A stretch of DNA of 37,679 nt from Pseudomonas frederiksbergensis (GTDB lineage Bacteria > Pseudomonadota > Gammaproteobacteria > Pseudomonadales > Pseudomonadaceae): positions 7,197-44,875 of the forward strand of contig NZ_JAAUOE010000039.1 in the NCBI RefSeq assembly GCF_017114915.1, in the 5' to 3' direction. Below, piece by piece: positions 8,046 through 17,808 of this stretch. A model generated the notes under the pieces. That model ran no database searches, was not told the DNA's origin, and worked only from the letters and a program-made list of their open reading frames with translations. Position numbers and translations under genes: made by a program. Numbering within the stretch: position 1 is the stretch's first letter; the number at the start of each line of letters is the position of its first letter.

Positions 8046-8672
8046 TCACATCAACGACGTGCGTACCGCTTTGATAAATGCCTGAATCTTTGCGTGATCC
8101 TTGATGCCCTTGCTCGCCTCTACCCCTCCGCTGACGTCCACTGCGTAAGGCCGAACCCGAGCGATCGCCTCGGCGACGTTGTCCGGCGTCAAGCCACCCG
8201 CCAGGATAATCGGCTTGCTCAAGCCTTGCGGTATCAGTGACCAGTCGAAGGCTTCACCGGTTCCGCCGGGAACACCTTCGACATAGGTGTCGAGCAAAAT
8301 ACCGCTGGCGCCTGGGTATGCATCACACGCTGCCGCAATGTCATCACCGGCCTTGACCCGCAATGCCTTGATGTACGGCCGGTGCCAGCCTTCGCAGTCG
8401 GCCGCGGTTTCGTCGCCATGGAACTGCAACAGGTCCAGCGGCACGGCATCGAGGATCTCTCCCAACTCGCAGCGACTGGCGTTGACGAACAAACCCACGG
8501 TGGTCACGAACGGCGGCAAGGCCTTGATGATTGCCCTCGCCTGCTCGAACGTCACGGCCCGTGGGCTTTTGGCGTAGAACACAAATCCGATGGCATCGGC
8601 TCCGGCCTCGACCGCCGCCAACGCATCCTCTATGCGGGTAATCCCACAAATTTTGCTGCGAACGGCCGACAT
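8046..8672 (-). CDS. trpF: Phosphoribosylanthranilate isomerase
   Basis: Third step of tryptophan synthesis, the Amadori rearrangement of N-(5-phosphoribosyl)anthranilate to CdRP. It is a 208-residue single-domain TIM barrel. The catalytic base is Cys9 in KICGITR. The general acid is Asp128 in LLDTYVEGVPGGTGE. The phosphate-binding motifs ILAGGL and DVSGGVE are near the C-terminus. As in other Pseudomonas, trpF sits away from other trp genes, between truA and accD. The 63-nt gap after truA suggests co-transcription. Confidence 0.97.
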   Translation of the reverse strand: MSAVRSKICGITRIEDALAAVEAGADAIGFVFYAKSPRAVTFEQARAIIKALPPFVTTVGLFVNASRCELGEILDAVPLDLLQFHGDETAADCEGWHRPYIKALRVKAGDDIAAACDAYPGASGILLDTYVEGVPGGTGEAFDWSLIPQGLSKPIILAGGLTPDNVAEAIARVRPYAVDVSGGVEASKGIKDHAKIQAFIKAVRTSLM

Positions 8673-8735
8673 GTCGATAGAACCTCAGGGCAAATCCGGG
8701 AAAGTCCCGGATGGTAACAAAACCGTTCGAGGGCG

Positions 8736-9560
8736 TCAGCCGTCAAGTTCCGAGAAACCCGTGAGGAAGTGTGGGCCGATGTAACGCTCAGGCAATTCAA
8801 ACTCATCGCGGTACTCGACCTGCACCAGATACAGGCCAAACGGATGGGCCGTCACTCCGCCAGAACGACGAACGCGACTCTCCAGCACTTCTTTCATCCA
8901 CTCCACGGGACGCTCGCCGGCACCGATGGTCATCAAGACGCCTGCGATATTGCGCACCATGTGGTGCAGGAACGCGCTGGCGCGGATATCCAGCACAATC
9001 ATTTTGCCATGGCGGGTAACGCGCAGGTGATGCAGCTCCTTGATCGGCGACTTGGCTTGGCACTGGCCGGCGCGGAAAGCGCTGAAGTCGTGGGTGCCAA
9101 GCAAATACTGAGCGGCCTCGGACATGCGCTCGACGTCCAGCGGGCGGTGGTTCCAGGTGATTTCTTCGTTCAGGTGCGCCGGGCGGATCTGATCGTTGTA
9201 GATCACGTAGCGATAGCGCCGGGCGATGGCCTTGAACCGCGCATGGAAATGCGCCGGCATGACCTTGGCCCAGCTGACGCTGATGTCGTGCGGCAAGTTG
9301 ATGTTGGCGCCCATGACCCAGGCCTTCATCGAGCGCTCGACCTGGGTGTCGAAATGCACCACTTGTCCGCAAGCATGCACACCGGCGTCGGTACGCCCGG
9401 CACAATGCAGCGACACGGGAGAGTCGGCGACTTTGGACAAGGCCTTTTCGAGGATTTCCTGCACCGTGTCCACACCAGAGGCCTGACGTTGCCAGCCGCG
9501 ATAACGCGAACCTTTGTATTCAACGCCCAACGCGATCCGGAAAAAGCCGTCGGCCGCCAT
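8736..9560 (-). CDS. truA: tRNA pseudouridine(38-40) synthase
   Basis: Converts uridines 38-40 of the anticodon arm to pseudouridine. From the ATG at 9560 the protein has 274 residues. The catalytic aspartate is Asp58 in CAGRTDAGVH. The family motifs EYKGSRYRGWQRQ, ARRYRYVIYN and LHHMVRNIAG are all present. The start is uncertain. ATG 9560 matches the length of relatives, but its upstream sequence has no good Shine-Dalgarno. A TTG at 9590 (adding LANIDNPAAE) and one at 9623 are alternatives. The conserved core begins five residues after the chosen Met. The neighbourhood usg-truA-accD-folC-dedD-cvpA-purF is shared with E. coli. Confidence 0.93.
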   Translation of the reverse strand: MAADGFFRIALGVEYKGSRYRGWQRQASGVDTVQEILEKALSKVADSPVSLHCAGRTDAGVHACGQVVHFDTQVERSMKAWVMGANINLPHDISVSWAKVMPAHFHARFKAIARRYRYVIYNDQIRPAHLNEEITWNHRPLDVERMSEAAQYLLGTHDFSAFRAGQCQAKSPIKELHHLRVTRHGKMIVLDIRASAFLHHMVRNIAGVLMTIGAGERPVEWMKEVLESRVRRSGGVTAHPFGLYLVQVEYRDEFELPERYIGPHFLTGFSELDG

Positions 9561-9760
9561 TTCGGCAGCCGGATTATCTATATTTGCCAAGGGGTGACAG
9601 CCTGCTGATCTACGCAAAGGCAAGCATTATAGGGCCGACGGACCGGGATGCCAGAGCCGTGTGATTTCTGTGCCCCCGCCCAACCGGTTCAACTGCCGAC
9701 AGTTGCGCCGAATGTGAAGGACTCTTCGCGGGCAAGCAGACGCCACTGCATCACCCACCA

Positions 9761-9792
9761 AACAAAAACGGCAGCCTCGTTGGGCTGCCGTT
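9761..9792 (-). terminator. Rho-independent terminator after fimV
   Basis: On the minus strand the 10-bp stem AACGGCAGCC/GGCTGCCGTT (9767-9792) is followed by a TTTTGTT run. It lies 27 nt past the fimV stop codon and separates fimV from truA. Confidence 0.9.
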
Positions 9793-9818
9793 CTGTTTAT
9801 GCCTTACCGATGACTCAC

Positions 9819-12410
9819 TCACGCCAGACGCGACAGCATTTCCCTGGCTTCGCTCTTCTGACCCGCATCACCCTCGGTCACCACCTCATTGAGGATGTCC
9901 CGAGCGCCGTCGCTGTCGCCCATGTCGATGTAGGCCTGGGCCAGGTCGAGTTTGGTGGCGACTTCGTCAGTGCCGGAGAGAAAATCGAGCTCATCGTCCG
10001 CGGAGGCCAAAGCGTCTTCCTCGGTGAAACTCGGTTCACCAAGGCTCTGGGACAGACGCTCCAGCTCAGCATTGACGTCGTTGAGTTCATTTTCGAAGGC
10101 GTCAGGCTGATCCGGGGTGGCGTCCATTTCATCGGCCAGCGACAGGTCGAAGTCCAACGGCAATTCCAGGTCGTCGAGCGGCGCTTCTGCCACGGTCGTT
10201 GCGTCGGTGGCTGGCACGTCCTTGAGGTCTTCATCCAGACCCATCAAGGAGTCGTCTTCAGCCAGGATGGCTGGCGAAGCATCGCCGCCCAGGTCCATGT
10301 CCAGATCGAAGTCCGACAGATCGTCGAGGTTTTCCTTGGTTTCAGTCTGTTGCTGCAACACCGACTCAAAGCTCAGGTCGTCATCCAGCGGGAATTCATC
10401 CAGCTCAGCCAGAGGCTCTGGTTCTGGCTCCGGCGCGGGCTCGGCTGCAACCGCAGGCGCGATCGGAGTAGCCGCTTCCAGATCATCCAGACTCAGATCG
10501 AAGGCGCTGTCGAAGTCGGCCAATGCCGGTTCCGGCGCTTGCGGCTCGTCCAGCAACAGGTCTTTGACGTACTGCGCATCCAGCTCGGCGGCAATAGCTG
10601 CGGCGGCCAGACCACCCGCTGCTGCAACCACCATCGCCGGGAAGCGGCTTTTCAGCTGTTCGACCCGGGCGAAGTTGTCGCCGTTGGCCACCAGTTGACG
10701 CTCCTGAACAACGAATGCATCGCGATCGCCCTGCTGACCATAGACCTCCATCAGCTTCAGGCGCAGGTCACTGCGTTGCGGCTCTTGCTTGATAGCGTCT
10801 TCCAGCAATGCGACGGCCTGATTCAGACGACCGGCCGCGATGTGCGACTGGGCCTGAGCCAGTACGTCGTCAGAGCGTTCGGCGGCAGGCGCAACCAACG
10901 GTGCCGCGATCGGTGGCGTCACCACAACCGGAGCAATGACCGGGGCCGGCGCAGGCGCAGGTGTTGGCGCAGTCGCGAGTTTCACGCTTGGCGGCGGAAC
11001 CTCCAGGCCTTCGAAGCTGCTTTCCGGCAGGTCGTCATCGGTAGGGAACGCTTGCTCCTCAGCCAAGGCACGGGCCATGCGCAAATGTTTTTCTGCTTCT
11101 TGCTGAGCTTTGCGACGACGAGCCAGCAACAGCAACAACAGCAACAGAACCACCGCACCACCGCCTACCAGACCCAGCAGGATCGGGTTGGTCAGCAGCT
11201 CGTTGAACTTCTGCTCGTCGGATGCGGCAGGCGTCGGCTCCACGGGTGGCGCCGGAACGACTTCCGGTGCAGGAGCCGCGTCCGCAGGCGTTGCCGCAGG
11301 ATTGGCCGCCAGCTCGGCCGACATTGCCGCAGTAGCCGCCGGCGCACCCGCGTCGCCTTCGGCCTGCAGTTTGGCCAATTGATTGTTCTTCAGTTCGATC
11401 AGGCGTTGCAGCTTGTCTACCTGACTTTGCAGATCGCTCATGCGGCTTTTCAGTTCAGCGTTGTCACGACGGGTCGTGTCGAGGCTTTCCTGAGTCACGG
11501 CCAGCTTGTTGCTCAAGGCTTTCGCATCACCGGCGGCACCTTTGCCGCCCTTGCCGGTGTCGGCAGAGACCAGGCTCAGTTTGTCTGTGGCGGCTTGCGT
11601 CGAACCACCTTCACCGCGTGCGCGTTTGGTGGCGTCGAGTTGCTGCTGACCGGTTCCCGGCTTCGCCACATAGCGACGACCCTGACGCCACGCGGTGTTC
11701 TGCGCCGCGACCTCAGCGATGGCCTTGGGTTGCGGCAGGTTGGTGCTCTGCACCTGATCAGGCAGGCGCAGCACCTGACCGGTTTTCAGTCGGTTGATAT
11801 TGCCGTCGATAAACGCATCCGGGTTCAGCGCCTGGATGGCCAGCATGGTTTGCTGGATCGAACCGCCATTGCGTGCCTTTGCGGCGATTTCCCACAGGGT
11901 ATCGCGCGGCGTGGTGGTGTATGAGGTCGATTTGGTCGCGCCGGTCACCGGTGCGGTCACCGTTTGGGCTGGCGCCGGTTGCGCGGCGGCATCGGCAGTC
12001 TGCGGCGAGAACTTGGACGGATCGAGCAGCACACTGTAATCGCGCAGCAGACGACCATTAGGCCACATCACCTGAACCAGGAATTTCACCATCGGTTCGG
12101 ACAGCGGCTTGCTGGAGGTGACGCGCAGGATGCTTTTGCCGTTGGCATTAAGTACCGGGGTGAAGGTCAGGTCGTTGAGAAACGTCTGACGATCGACACC
12201 GGCCTTGGTGAAATCTTCGGGCGAAGCCAGGCTCGGCACCACTTCGGCAACCGTGAGGTCCTTGACGTCGAGCAACTCGATTTCTGCTACCAGAGGCTGG
12301 TTCAGCGTCGACTTCAGGGTCAGTTCCCCAAGCCCGAGGGCATGCGCCATACCGGAGGACAGCGCCGAGGCGGCCGCTATTGCTAACACCAGTTTGCGAA
12401 CTTGAACCAT
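9819..12410 (-). CDS. fimV: FimV/HubP-family polar hub protein
   Basis: An 863-residue inner-membrane protein of the FimV family, which organises the cell pole, type IV pili and twitching. Reading from the N-terminus, a signal peptide (cleavage probably after AHA, about 24) is followed by the FimV N-terminal domain (GLGELTLKSTLNQPL). A LysM peptidoglycan-binding motif lies at about 164-217. A coiled coil is at about 295-350 and a Pro/Ala linker follows. One transmembrane helix with a run of eight leucines is at about 409-430. The cytoplasmic part is long and very acidic (Asp/Glu/Leu), and a TPR-like FimV C-terminal domain (about 815-863, LDLAQAYIDMGDSDGARDIL) ends the protein. The ATG has GGAAGAGG upstream. 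It lies between the asd-like gene and truA, which are adjacent in E. coli. Confidence 0.93.
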   Translation of the reverse strand: MVQVRKLVLAIAAASALSSGMAHALGLGELTLKSTLNQPLVAEIELLDVKDLTVAEVVPSLASPEDFTKAGVDRQTFLNDLTFTPVLNANGKSILRVTSSKPLSEPMVKFLVQVMWPNGRLLRDYSVLLDPSKFSPQTADAAAQPAPAQTVTAPVTGATKSTSYTTTPRDTLWEIAAKARNGGSIQQTMLAIQALNPDAFIDGNINRLKTGQVLRLPDQVQSTNLPQPKAIAEVAAQNTAWRQGRRYVAKPGTGQQQLDATKRARGEGGSTQAATDKLSLVSADTGKGGKGAAGDAKALSNKLAVTQESLDTTRRDNAELKSRMSDLQSQVDKLQRLIELKNNQLAKLQAEGDAGAPAATAAMSAELAANPAATPADAAPAPEVVPAPPVEPTPAASDEQKFNELLTNPILLGLVGGGAVVLLLLLLLLARRRKAQQEAEKHLRMARALAEEQAFPTDDDLPESSFEGLEVPPPSVKLATAPTPAPAPAPVIAPVVVTPPIAAPLVAPAAERSDDVLAQAQSHIAAGRLNQAVALLEDAIKQEPQRSDLRLKLMEVYGQQGDRDAFVVQERQLVANGDNFARVEQLKSRFPAMVVAAAGGLAAAAIAAELDAQYVKDLLLDEPQAPEPALADFDSAFDLSLDDLEAATPIAPAVAAEPAPEPEPEPLAELDEFPLDDDLSFESVLQQQTETKENLDDLSDFDLDMDLGGDASPAILAEDDSLMGLDEDLKDVPATDATTVAEAPLDDLELPLDFDLSLADEMDATPDQPDAFENELNDVNAELERLSQSLGEPSFTEEDALASADDELDFLSGTDEVATKLDLAQAYIDMGDSDGARDILNEVVTEGDAGQKSEAREMLSRLA

Positions 12411-12617
12411 AGCCTCTTCCTTTGTTTGAACATTCCTCGGCCAGCGAGAAGGTGTTGATAGCCGCTGCCGTAAGGCGTTCTGCGCGGCGACGAAGGGTCG
12501 TCGCGCGCGATCGTTTCATTCATGCGACGAAAGCCCTGCGGGGTGGCTCGCCTCAAGCATTCCGGCCAAGCATGACGCTGGGCCAGATTCATTCGAAAAA
12601 TTGTTGCCAAGTATCTT

Positions 12618-13628
12618 TTACAGCAGGTCTTTTATCAACAATTCAGCCACCTGCACAGCATTGAGCGCGGCACCTTTGCGTACGTTATCTGACGTCAGCC
12701 ACATATTAAGTTCCGCCGGGTCATCGATCCCGCCGCGAACCCGACCAACGTAAACCACATCCTGCCCTACCGCATCGCCTACCGGGGTCGGGTAATCACC
12801 CGCCTCGACCAGCTCGATACCTGGCGCTGCCTCAAGTGCCGCGTTGACTTTCGCCAGGTCGACAGCGCTCGATGACTGCAAGGTCACGCTTAAGCTATCG
12901 CCAAAAAACACCGGGGCTTGAATGCAAGTGACGGAAATCTTCAATGAAGGTAGCGCCATGACCTGACGCAACTCGCGCACCAGGCGTTTTTCCAGCAGCG
13001 TATGACCTTGGGCGTCGGGTGTGCCGACTTGTGCCAGGAGGTTGAAAGCCATCTGGCGATCGAAGAACGCCGGCTCCAGCGGACGCACATTGAGCAGTTC
13101 GGCGGTTTGCCGGGCCAGCTCGCTGATGGCTTCGCGACCCTGGGCCGATACCGCCAGGCACGCCGTCAAGCTGATGCGTTGCAGATCGAGCAAACCGAGC
13201 AGTGGCGCCAGTACCACTGCCAGCGTCGTCGCCGAAGGGCTTGGGCTGCTGACCTGGAAAGGCATTTTCAAGCCGACCAGCTCTTCAGCGTTGGCCTCGG
13301 GCACCACTTGCGGCGCCTGATCGGCTGGCAAGGCACCGGACAGGTCGATCAGCGAGCAACCGGCGGCCGTGGCACGCGGGGCGAAACTGAGGGTTACCGC
13401 CGGGCCGGCGGCGAAGAACACCAGCTGGACTTTGCTGAAATCGAACTCATCGACCTCCCGCACCCGCACGTTCTTGCCGTGAAACGGCACCGAATGCCCG
13501 GCTGACTCGCTGCTCGCCAGCAGGTGCAGATTGCCGACCGGAAAGTCGCGCTCTTCGAGAATCTGGACGAGTGTTTCGCCGACAGTACCGGTGGCGCCGA
13601 TCACGGCAATATCGAAGGACTGGCTCAT
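12618..13628 (-). CDS. Usg-like aspartate-semialdehyde dehydrogenase paralogue, probably inactive
   Basis: A 336-residue homologue of aspartate-semialdehyde dehydrogenase. The N-terminal NAD(P)-binding motif AVIGATGTVGETLV (8-21) is intact. The active site is not. Where the family has NPNCST this protein has SPSPSA, so the catalytic Cys is Pro131. The Gln of TYQAVSG is Leu158. The Arg and His of RVPVFYGHS are Gln237 and Asp244. It therefore resembles E. coli Usg, which also lies upstream of truA. The function is unknown; a structural or regulatory role is possible. A genuine asd gene is directly upstream. The ATG has AGAGGT as ribosome site. Confidence 0.85.
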   Translation of the reverse strand: MSQSFDIAVIGATGTVGETLVQILEERDFPVGNLHLLASSESAGHSVPFHGKNVRVREVDEFDFSKVQLVFFAAGPAVTLSFAPRATAAGCSLIDLSGALPADQAPQVVPEANAEELVGLKMPFQVSSPSPSATTLAVVLAPLLGLLDLQRISLTACLAVSAQGREAISELARQTAELLNVRPLEPAFFDRQMAFNLLAQVGTPDAQGHTLLEKRLVRELRQVMALPSLKISVTCIQAPVFFGDSLSVTLQSSSAVDLAKVNAALEAAPGIELVEAGDYPTPVGDAVGQDVVYVGRVRGGIDDPAELNMWLTSDNVRKGAALNAVQVAELLIKDLL

Positions 13629-13723
13629 GGTTCTACCTCTGGCGAAACGGGGGGAGCGGCACTTTACCGGGTGGTTGGCGTGCAGGCAATTCGGTTGGGA
13701 AATGTGGTGGCTGTACCGGCCTC

Positions 13724-13807
13724 TTCGCTGGCAAGCCAGCTCCTACACAGGGTCGTACGCGATTTCATAATTGGCGCACGACCTGTAGGAGCTGGCTTGC
13801 CAGCGAA
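13724..13807. repeat. REP pair (BIME/REPIN), 24-bp perfect inverted arms
   Basis: Arms at 13724-13747 and 13784-13807 are perfect reverse complements sharing the core GTAGGAGCTGGCTTGCCAGC, separated by 36 nt. The same element occurs at 17056-17128. This is a known extragenic REP family of the P. fluorescens group, mobilised by REP-associated tyrosine transposases. Confidence 0.9.
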
Positions 13808-13847
13808 GGCGGTCTTCCTTTCAATACAACTCTGCGCTATTGCCCAT

Positions 13848-13884
13848 AAAAAAACCCGCGCCTCTTTCAAGGCGCGGGTTTTTC
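13848..13884 (-). terminator. Rho-independent terminator after asd
   Basis: A 10-bp stem AACCCGCGCC/GGCGCGGGTT (13853-13880) is flanked by A-runs and T-runs, so it could work both ways. It lies 15 nt beyond the asd stop codon on the minus strand. Confidence 0.9.
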
Positions 13885-13898
13885 ATTGCATCAATCGA

Positions 13899-15011
13899 TC
13901 AACGCTCAAGCAGGATCCGCAACATGCGACGCAGCGGTTCGGCCGCGCCCCACAGCAGTTGGTCGCCGACGGTGAAGGCACCGACGAACTGCGAACCCAT
14001 GTTCAGCTTGCGCAGACGGCCGACCGGTACGTTCAGGGTGCCGGTGACTTTCGTCGGGCTCAGCTCCTGCATGCTGATTTCACGGGTGTTCGGCACCAGC
14101 TTGACCCACGGGTTGTGCTGGCTGATCAGCCCTTCGATGTCGGCGATCGGCACGTCTTTGTTCAGCTTGATGGTCAGCGCCTGGCTGTGGCAACGCATGG
14201 CACCGATGCGCACGCAGATGCCGTCCACCGGGATCGGGCTCTTGAAGCGACCGAGGATCTTGTTGGTCTCGGCCTGGGCCTTCCACTCTTCGCGGCTCTG
14301 ACCGTTCGGCAGCTCCTTGTCGATCCACGGGATCAGGCTGCCGGCCAGCGGTACGCCGAAGTTTTCAGTCGGGTATGCATCGCTGCGCATGGCTTCGGCG
14401 ACACGGCGGTCGATATCGAGGATCGCGCTGGCCGGGTCGGCCAGTTTATCGGCGACAGCACCATGGGTCACACCCATTTGCTTGATCAGTTCACGCATGT
14501 GCTGCGCGCCGCCACCAGAGGCCGCCTGATAGGTCATGGCGCTCATCCACTCCACCAAACCAGCCTCGAACAGGCCGCCCAGGCCCATCAGCATCAGGCT
14601 GACGGTGCAGTTGCCGCCGATGTAGTTCTTGGTGCCCGCGTCGAGCTGTTGATCGATGACCTTGCGGTTCACCGGGTCCAGCACGATCACCGCGTCATCC
14701 TGCATGCGCAGGCTGGAAGCGGCGTCGATCCAGTAACCCTGCCAGCCGGCTTCGCGCAGCTTCGGGAACACTTCGCTGGTGTAGTCGCCACCCTGGCAGG
14801 TCAGAATCACGTCAAGGGTTTTCAGCTCTTCAATGCTGTAAGCGTCCTTGAGCGGAGCAATGTCCTTGCCCACGGACGGGCCTTGGCCACCGACATTGGA
14901 AGTGGTGAAAAACACCGGCTCGATAAGATCGAAATCCTGCTCTTCCAGCATCCGCTGCATGAGCACGGAACCGACCATGCCGCGCCAACCGATCAGACCT
15001 ACACGTTTCAT
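13899..15011 (-). CDS. asd: Aspartate-semialdehyde dehydrogenase
   Basis: Reduces beta-aspartyl phosphate to aspartate semialdehyde, the branch point to lysine/diaminopimelate, methionine and threonine. The protein is 370 residues, matching the gamma-proteobacterial type. The NADP-binding motif GLIGWRGMVGSVLMQRM starts at residue 5. The catalytic nucleophile is Cys135 in GGNCTVSLM, the same position as in E. coli. It lies 68 nt downstream of leuB and is probably read with the leu genes. A terminator follows it. Confidence 0.98.
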   Translation of the reverse strand: MKRVGLIGWRGMVGSVLMQRMLEEQDFDLIEPVFFTTSNVGGQGPSVGKDIAPLKDAYSIEELKTLDVILTCQGGDYTSEVFPKLREAGWQGYWIDAASSLRMQDDAVIVLDPVNRKVIDQQLDAGTKNYIGGNCTVSLMLMGLGGLFEAGLVEWMSAMTYQAASGGGAQHMRELIKQMGVTHGAVADKLADPASAILDIDRRVAEAMRSDAYPTENFGVPLAGSLIPWIDKELPNGQSREEWKAQAETNKILGRFKSPIPVDGICVRIGAMRCHSQALTIKLNKDVPIADIEGLISQHNPWVKLVPNTREISMQELSPTKVTGTLNVPVGRLRKLNMGSQFVGAFTVGDQLLWGAAEPLRRMLRILLER

Positions 15012-15079
15012 CGCAACTACACCTTCTTGAAAAGTGGGCCGCTGCTTTCAAGGTTGAAAATTGCAGCGGGCCAGAGAGA

Positions 15080-16162
<1,083 letters not shown>

Positions 16163-16241
16163 GCTTTCCTCATGTCATCAGTCGGCGCGCCCTGGGGCAC
16201 GCCCGGAAAAATTCTATCGCTCAGCGGCTCTCATTTAGAGC

Positions 16242-17009
16242 TTATCGTTCAGCCATCAGCACCAGTACATCGGTACTGAACGAACCATCGGCCTCAATCT
16301 CAAAATATTCGCGAACTTCGTTGCCCATCGATTGCTGCAACTCGAGGATCGCCGCGCGCATCACTTGCGGCGTGCGCATGCGCTCGACCCAGGAGGCGTA
16401 CTCCAGGCGCAACCGTTGGCGCGTGGTGCTGCGGGTATGCAACCCCGCTTCGCTGATCTGACGCAACCACTCGCCCGCAGAATAATCGCGCACGTGGCTG
16501 GTGTCGCGCAGCACTTCGACGCTTTGCAGGTAAGTGTCGAACAACGGGCTGCCCGGCGACAACACGTCGATGAACGCCGCCACCCCGCCCGGCTTCAGCA
16601 CCCGGCGAACTTCCCGCAGGGCCTGCCCGAGGTCGCTCCAATGGTGCGCCGAATAGCGGCTGAAGACGAAATCGAACTCGCCATCGGCGAACGGCAGACG
16701 CTCGGCGGCGCCGTTGACCGTGGTCACATTACTCAAACCTCGGTCGACAGCCGCGGCGGCGACCACATCGAGCATCTGCTGCGACAGGTCGTAGGCCACT
16801 ACTTCCTTGACCAGCGAGGCCACGTGAAAACTGACATGACCGGCGCCGCAGCCAAGGTCCAGCACGCGGGCATCGCCCTGCCCCGCCAGTTCAGCCTGTA
16901 GCAGTGCGAACTCGGCGCCTTGAGCGTGTACGGCGCTGCTCAGATAGGCCGAGGCCTGTTCACCGAATTGTTTTTGGACTACCTGGCTGTGCTGGGCGGT
17001 GCTGGTCAT
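16242..17009 (-). CDS. Class I SAM-dependent methyltransferase
   Basis: A 255-residue Rossmann-fold methyltransferase of the Methyltransf_11/UbiE-like group. Motif I is VLDLGCGAGHVSFHVA (about 50-65). The acidic residue after beta-2 is in VVAYDLS. DFVFSRYSAHHW carries motif II, and LREVRRVLKPGG is the usual post-motif III. The substrate is not evident. It lies between leuD and leuB, an arrangement I recall from other Pseudomonas, so it is co-transcribed with leucine genes without an obvious metabolic link. The ribosome site is GGAAGTCC. Confidence 0.9.
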   Translation of the reverse strand: MTSTAQHSQVVQKQFGEQASAYLSSAVHAQGAEFALLQAELAGQGDARVLDLGCGAGHVSFHVASLVKEVVAYDLSQQMLDVVAAAAVDRGLSNVTTVNGAAERLPFADGEFDFVFSRYSAHHWSDLGQALREVRRVLKPGGVAAFIDVLSPGSPLFDTYLQSVEVLRDTSHVRDYSAGEWLRQISEAGLHTRSTTRQRLRLEYASWVERMRTPQVMRAAILELQQSMGNEVREYFEIEADGSFSTDVLVLMAER

Positions 17010-17055
17010 CGGGACTTCCTTTTGGGTTTAGCCTTGTGGTGTCTTTGCGGGCCTC

Positions 17056-17128
17056 TTCGCTGGCAAGCCAGCTCCTACAGGGGTTTTCGGCGTTCACAAA
17101 ACCCTGTAGGAGCTGGCTTGCCAGCGAA
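17056..17128. repeat. REP pair (BIME/REPIN), 27-bp perfect inverted arms
   Basis: Arms at 17056-17082 and 17102-17128 are perfect reverse complements. They share the core GTAGGAGCTGGCTTGCCAGC with the element at 13724-13807. It sits in the leuD-methyltransferase gap inside the presumed leu operon, where it could affect mRNA stability. Confidence 0.9.
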
Positions 17129-17152
17129 AGCGTCAGCCCGCCTTACGCAAAA

Positions 17153-17797
17153 TCACGCGTCGCGAAACAACCATGGCTGGCTCGCGCGGTGCTTGGCTTC
17201 AAACGCGGCAATCGCCTCGCCGTCCTGCAAGGTCAGGCCGATATCGTCCAGGCCGTTGAGCAGGCAGTGTTTGCGGAAGGCATCGATCTCGAAGCTCAGC
17301 ACTTTGCCGTCCGGACGGGTCACGGTCTGGGCTTGCAGATCGATCTGCAACTGGTAGCCCGGGTTCGCTTCAACCTGCTTGAACAGCTCATCGACTTCAG
17401 CGTCGCTCAAGATGATCGGCAGCAAGCCGTTCTTGAAGCTGTTGTTGAAGAAGATATCGGCGTAGCTCGGCGCGATGATGCTGCGGAAACCGTACTCTTC
17501 CAGCGCCCACGGCGCGTGCTCGCGGCTGGAGCCGCAACCGAAGTTCTCGCGGGCCAGCAACACGCTGGCGCCCTGGTAACGTTCGGCGTTGAGGACGAAG
17601 TCCTTGTTCAACGGGCGCTTGGAGTTGTCCTGATACGGCTGGCCCACATCCAGATAACGCCATTCATCGAACAGGTTCGGGCCGAAACCGGTGCGCTTGA
17701 TCGACTTCAGGAATTGCTTGGGAATGATCTGATCGGTGTCGACGTTGGCACGATCCAAAGGCGCGACAAGACCAGTGTGCTGGGTAAAAGCTTTCAT
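17153..17797 (-). CDS. leuD: 3-isopropylmalate dehydratase small subunit
   Basis: Small subunit of isopropylmalate isomerase; with LeuC it converts 2- to 3-isopropylmalate. The protein is 214 residues. Family motifs include NVDTDQIIPKQFLK near the N-terminus and LLARENFGCGSSREHAPWAL, the swivelling-domain signature, in the first half. AAAGGAG precedes the ATG. leuC ends 11 nt upstream, so the two are co-translated. Confidence 0.98.
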   Translation of the reverse strand: MKAFTQHTGLVAPLDRANVDTDQIIPKQFLKSIKRTGFGPNLFDEWRYLDVGQPYQDNSKRPLNKDFVLNAERYQGASVLLARENFGCGSSREHAPWALEEYGFRSIIAPSYADIFFNNSFKNGLLPIILSDAEVDELFKQVEANPGYQLQIDLQAQTVTRPDGKVLSFEIDAFRKHCLLNGLDDIGLTLQDGEAIAAFEAKHRASQPWLFRDA

Positions 17798-17808
17798 GCT
17801 GCGCTCCT

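Noticed and set aside
8024..8047. Hairpin overlapping the trpF stop as a terminator
   Set aside because: A GACGGC/GCCGTC stem is present, but it overlaps the stop codon and has no T-run after it, so it is weak support for termination.
9648..11924. A 758-residue plus-strand open frame opposite fimV
   Set aside because: It is the antisense shadow of fimV, whose signal peptide, LysM, membrane helix and C-terminal domain are unambiguous on the minus strand.
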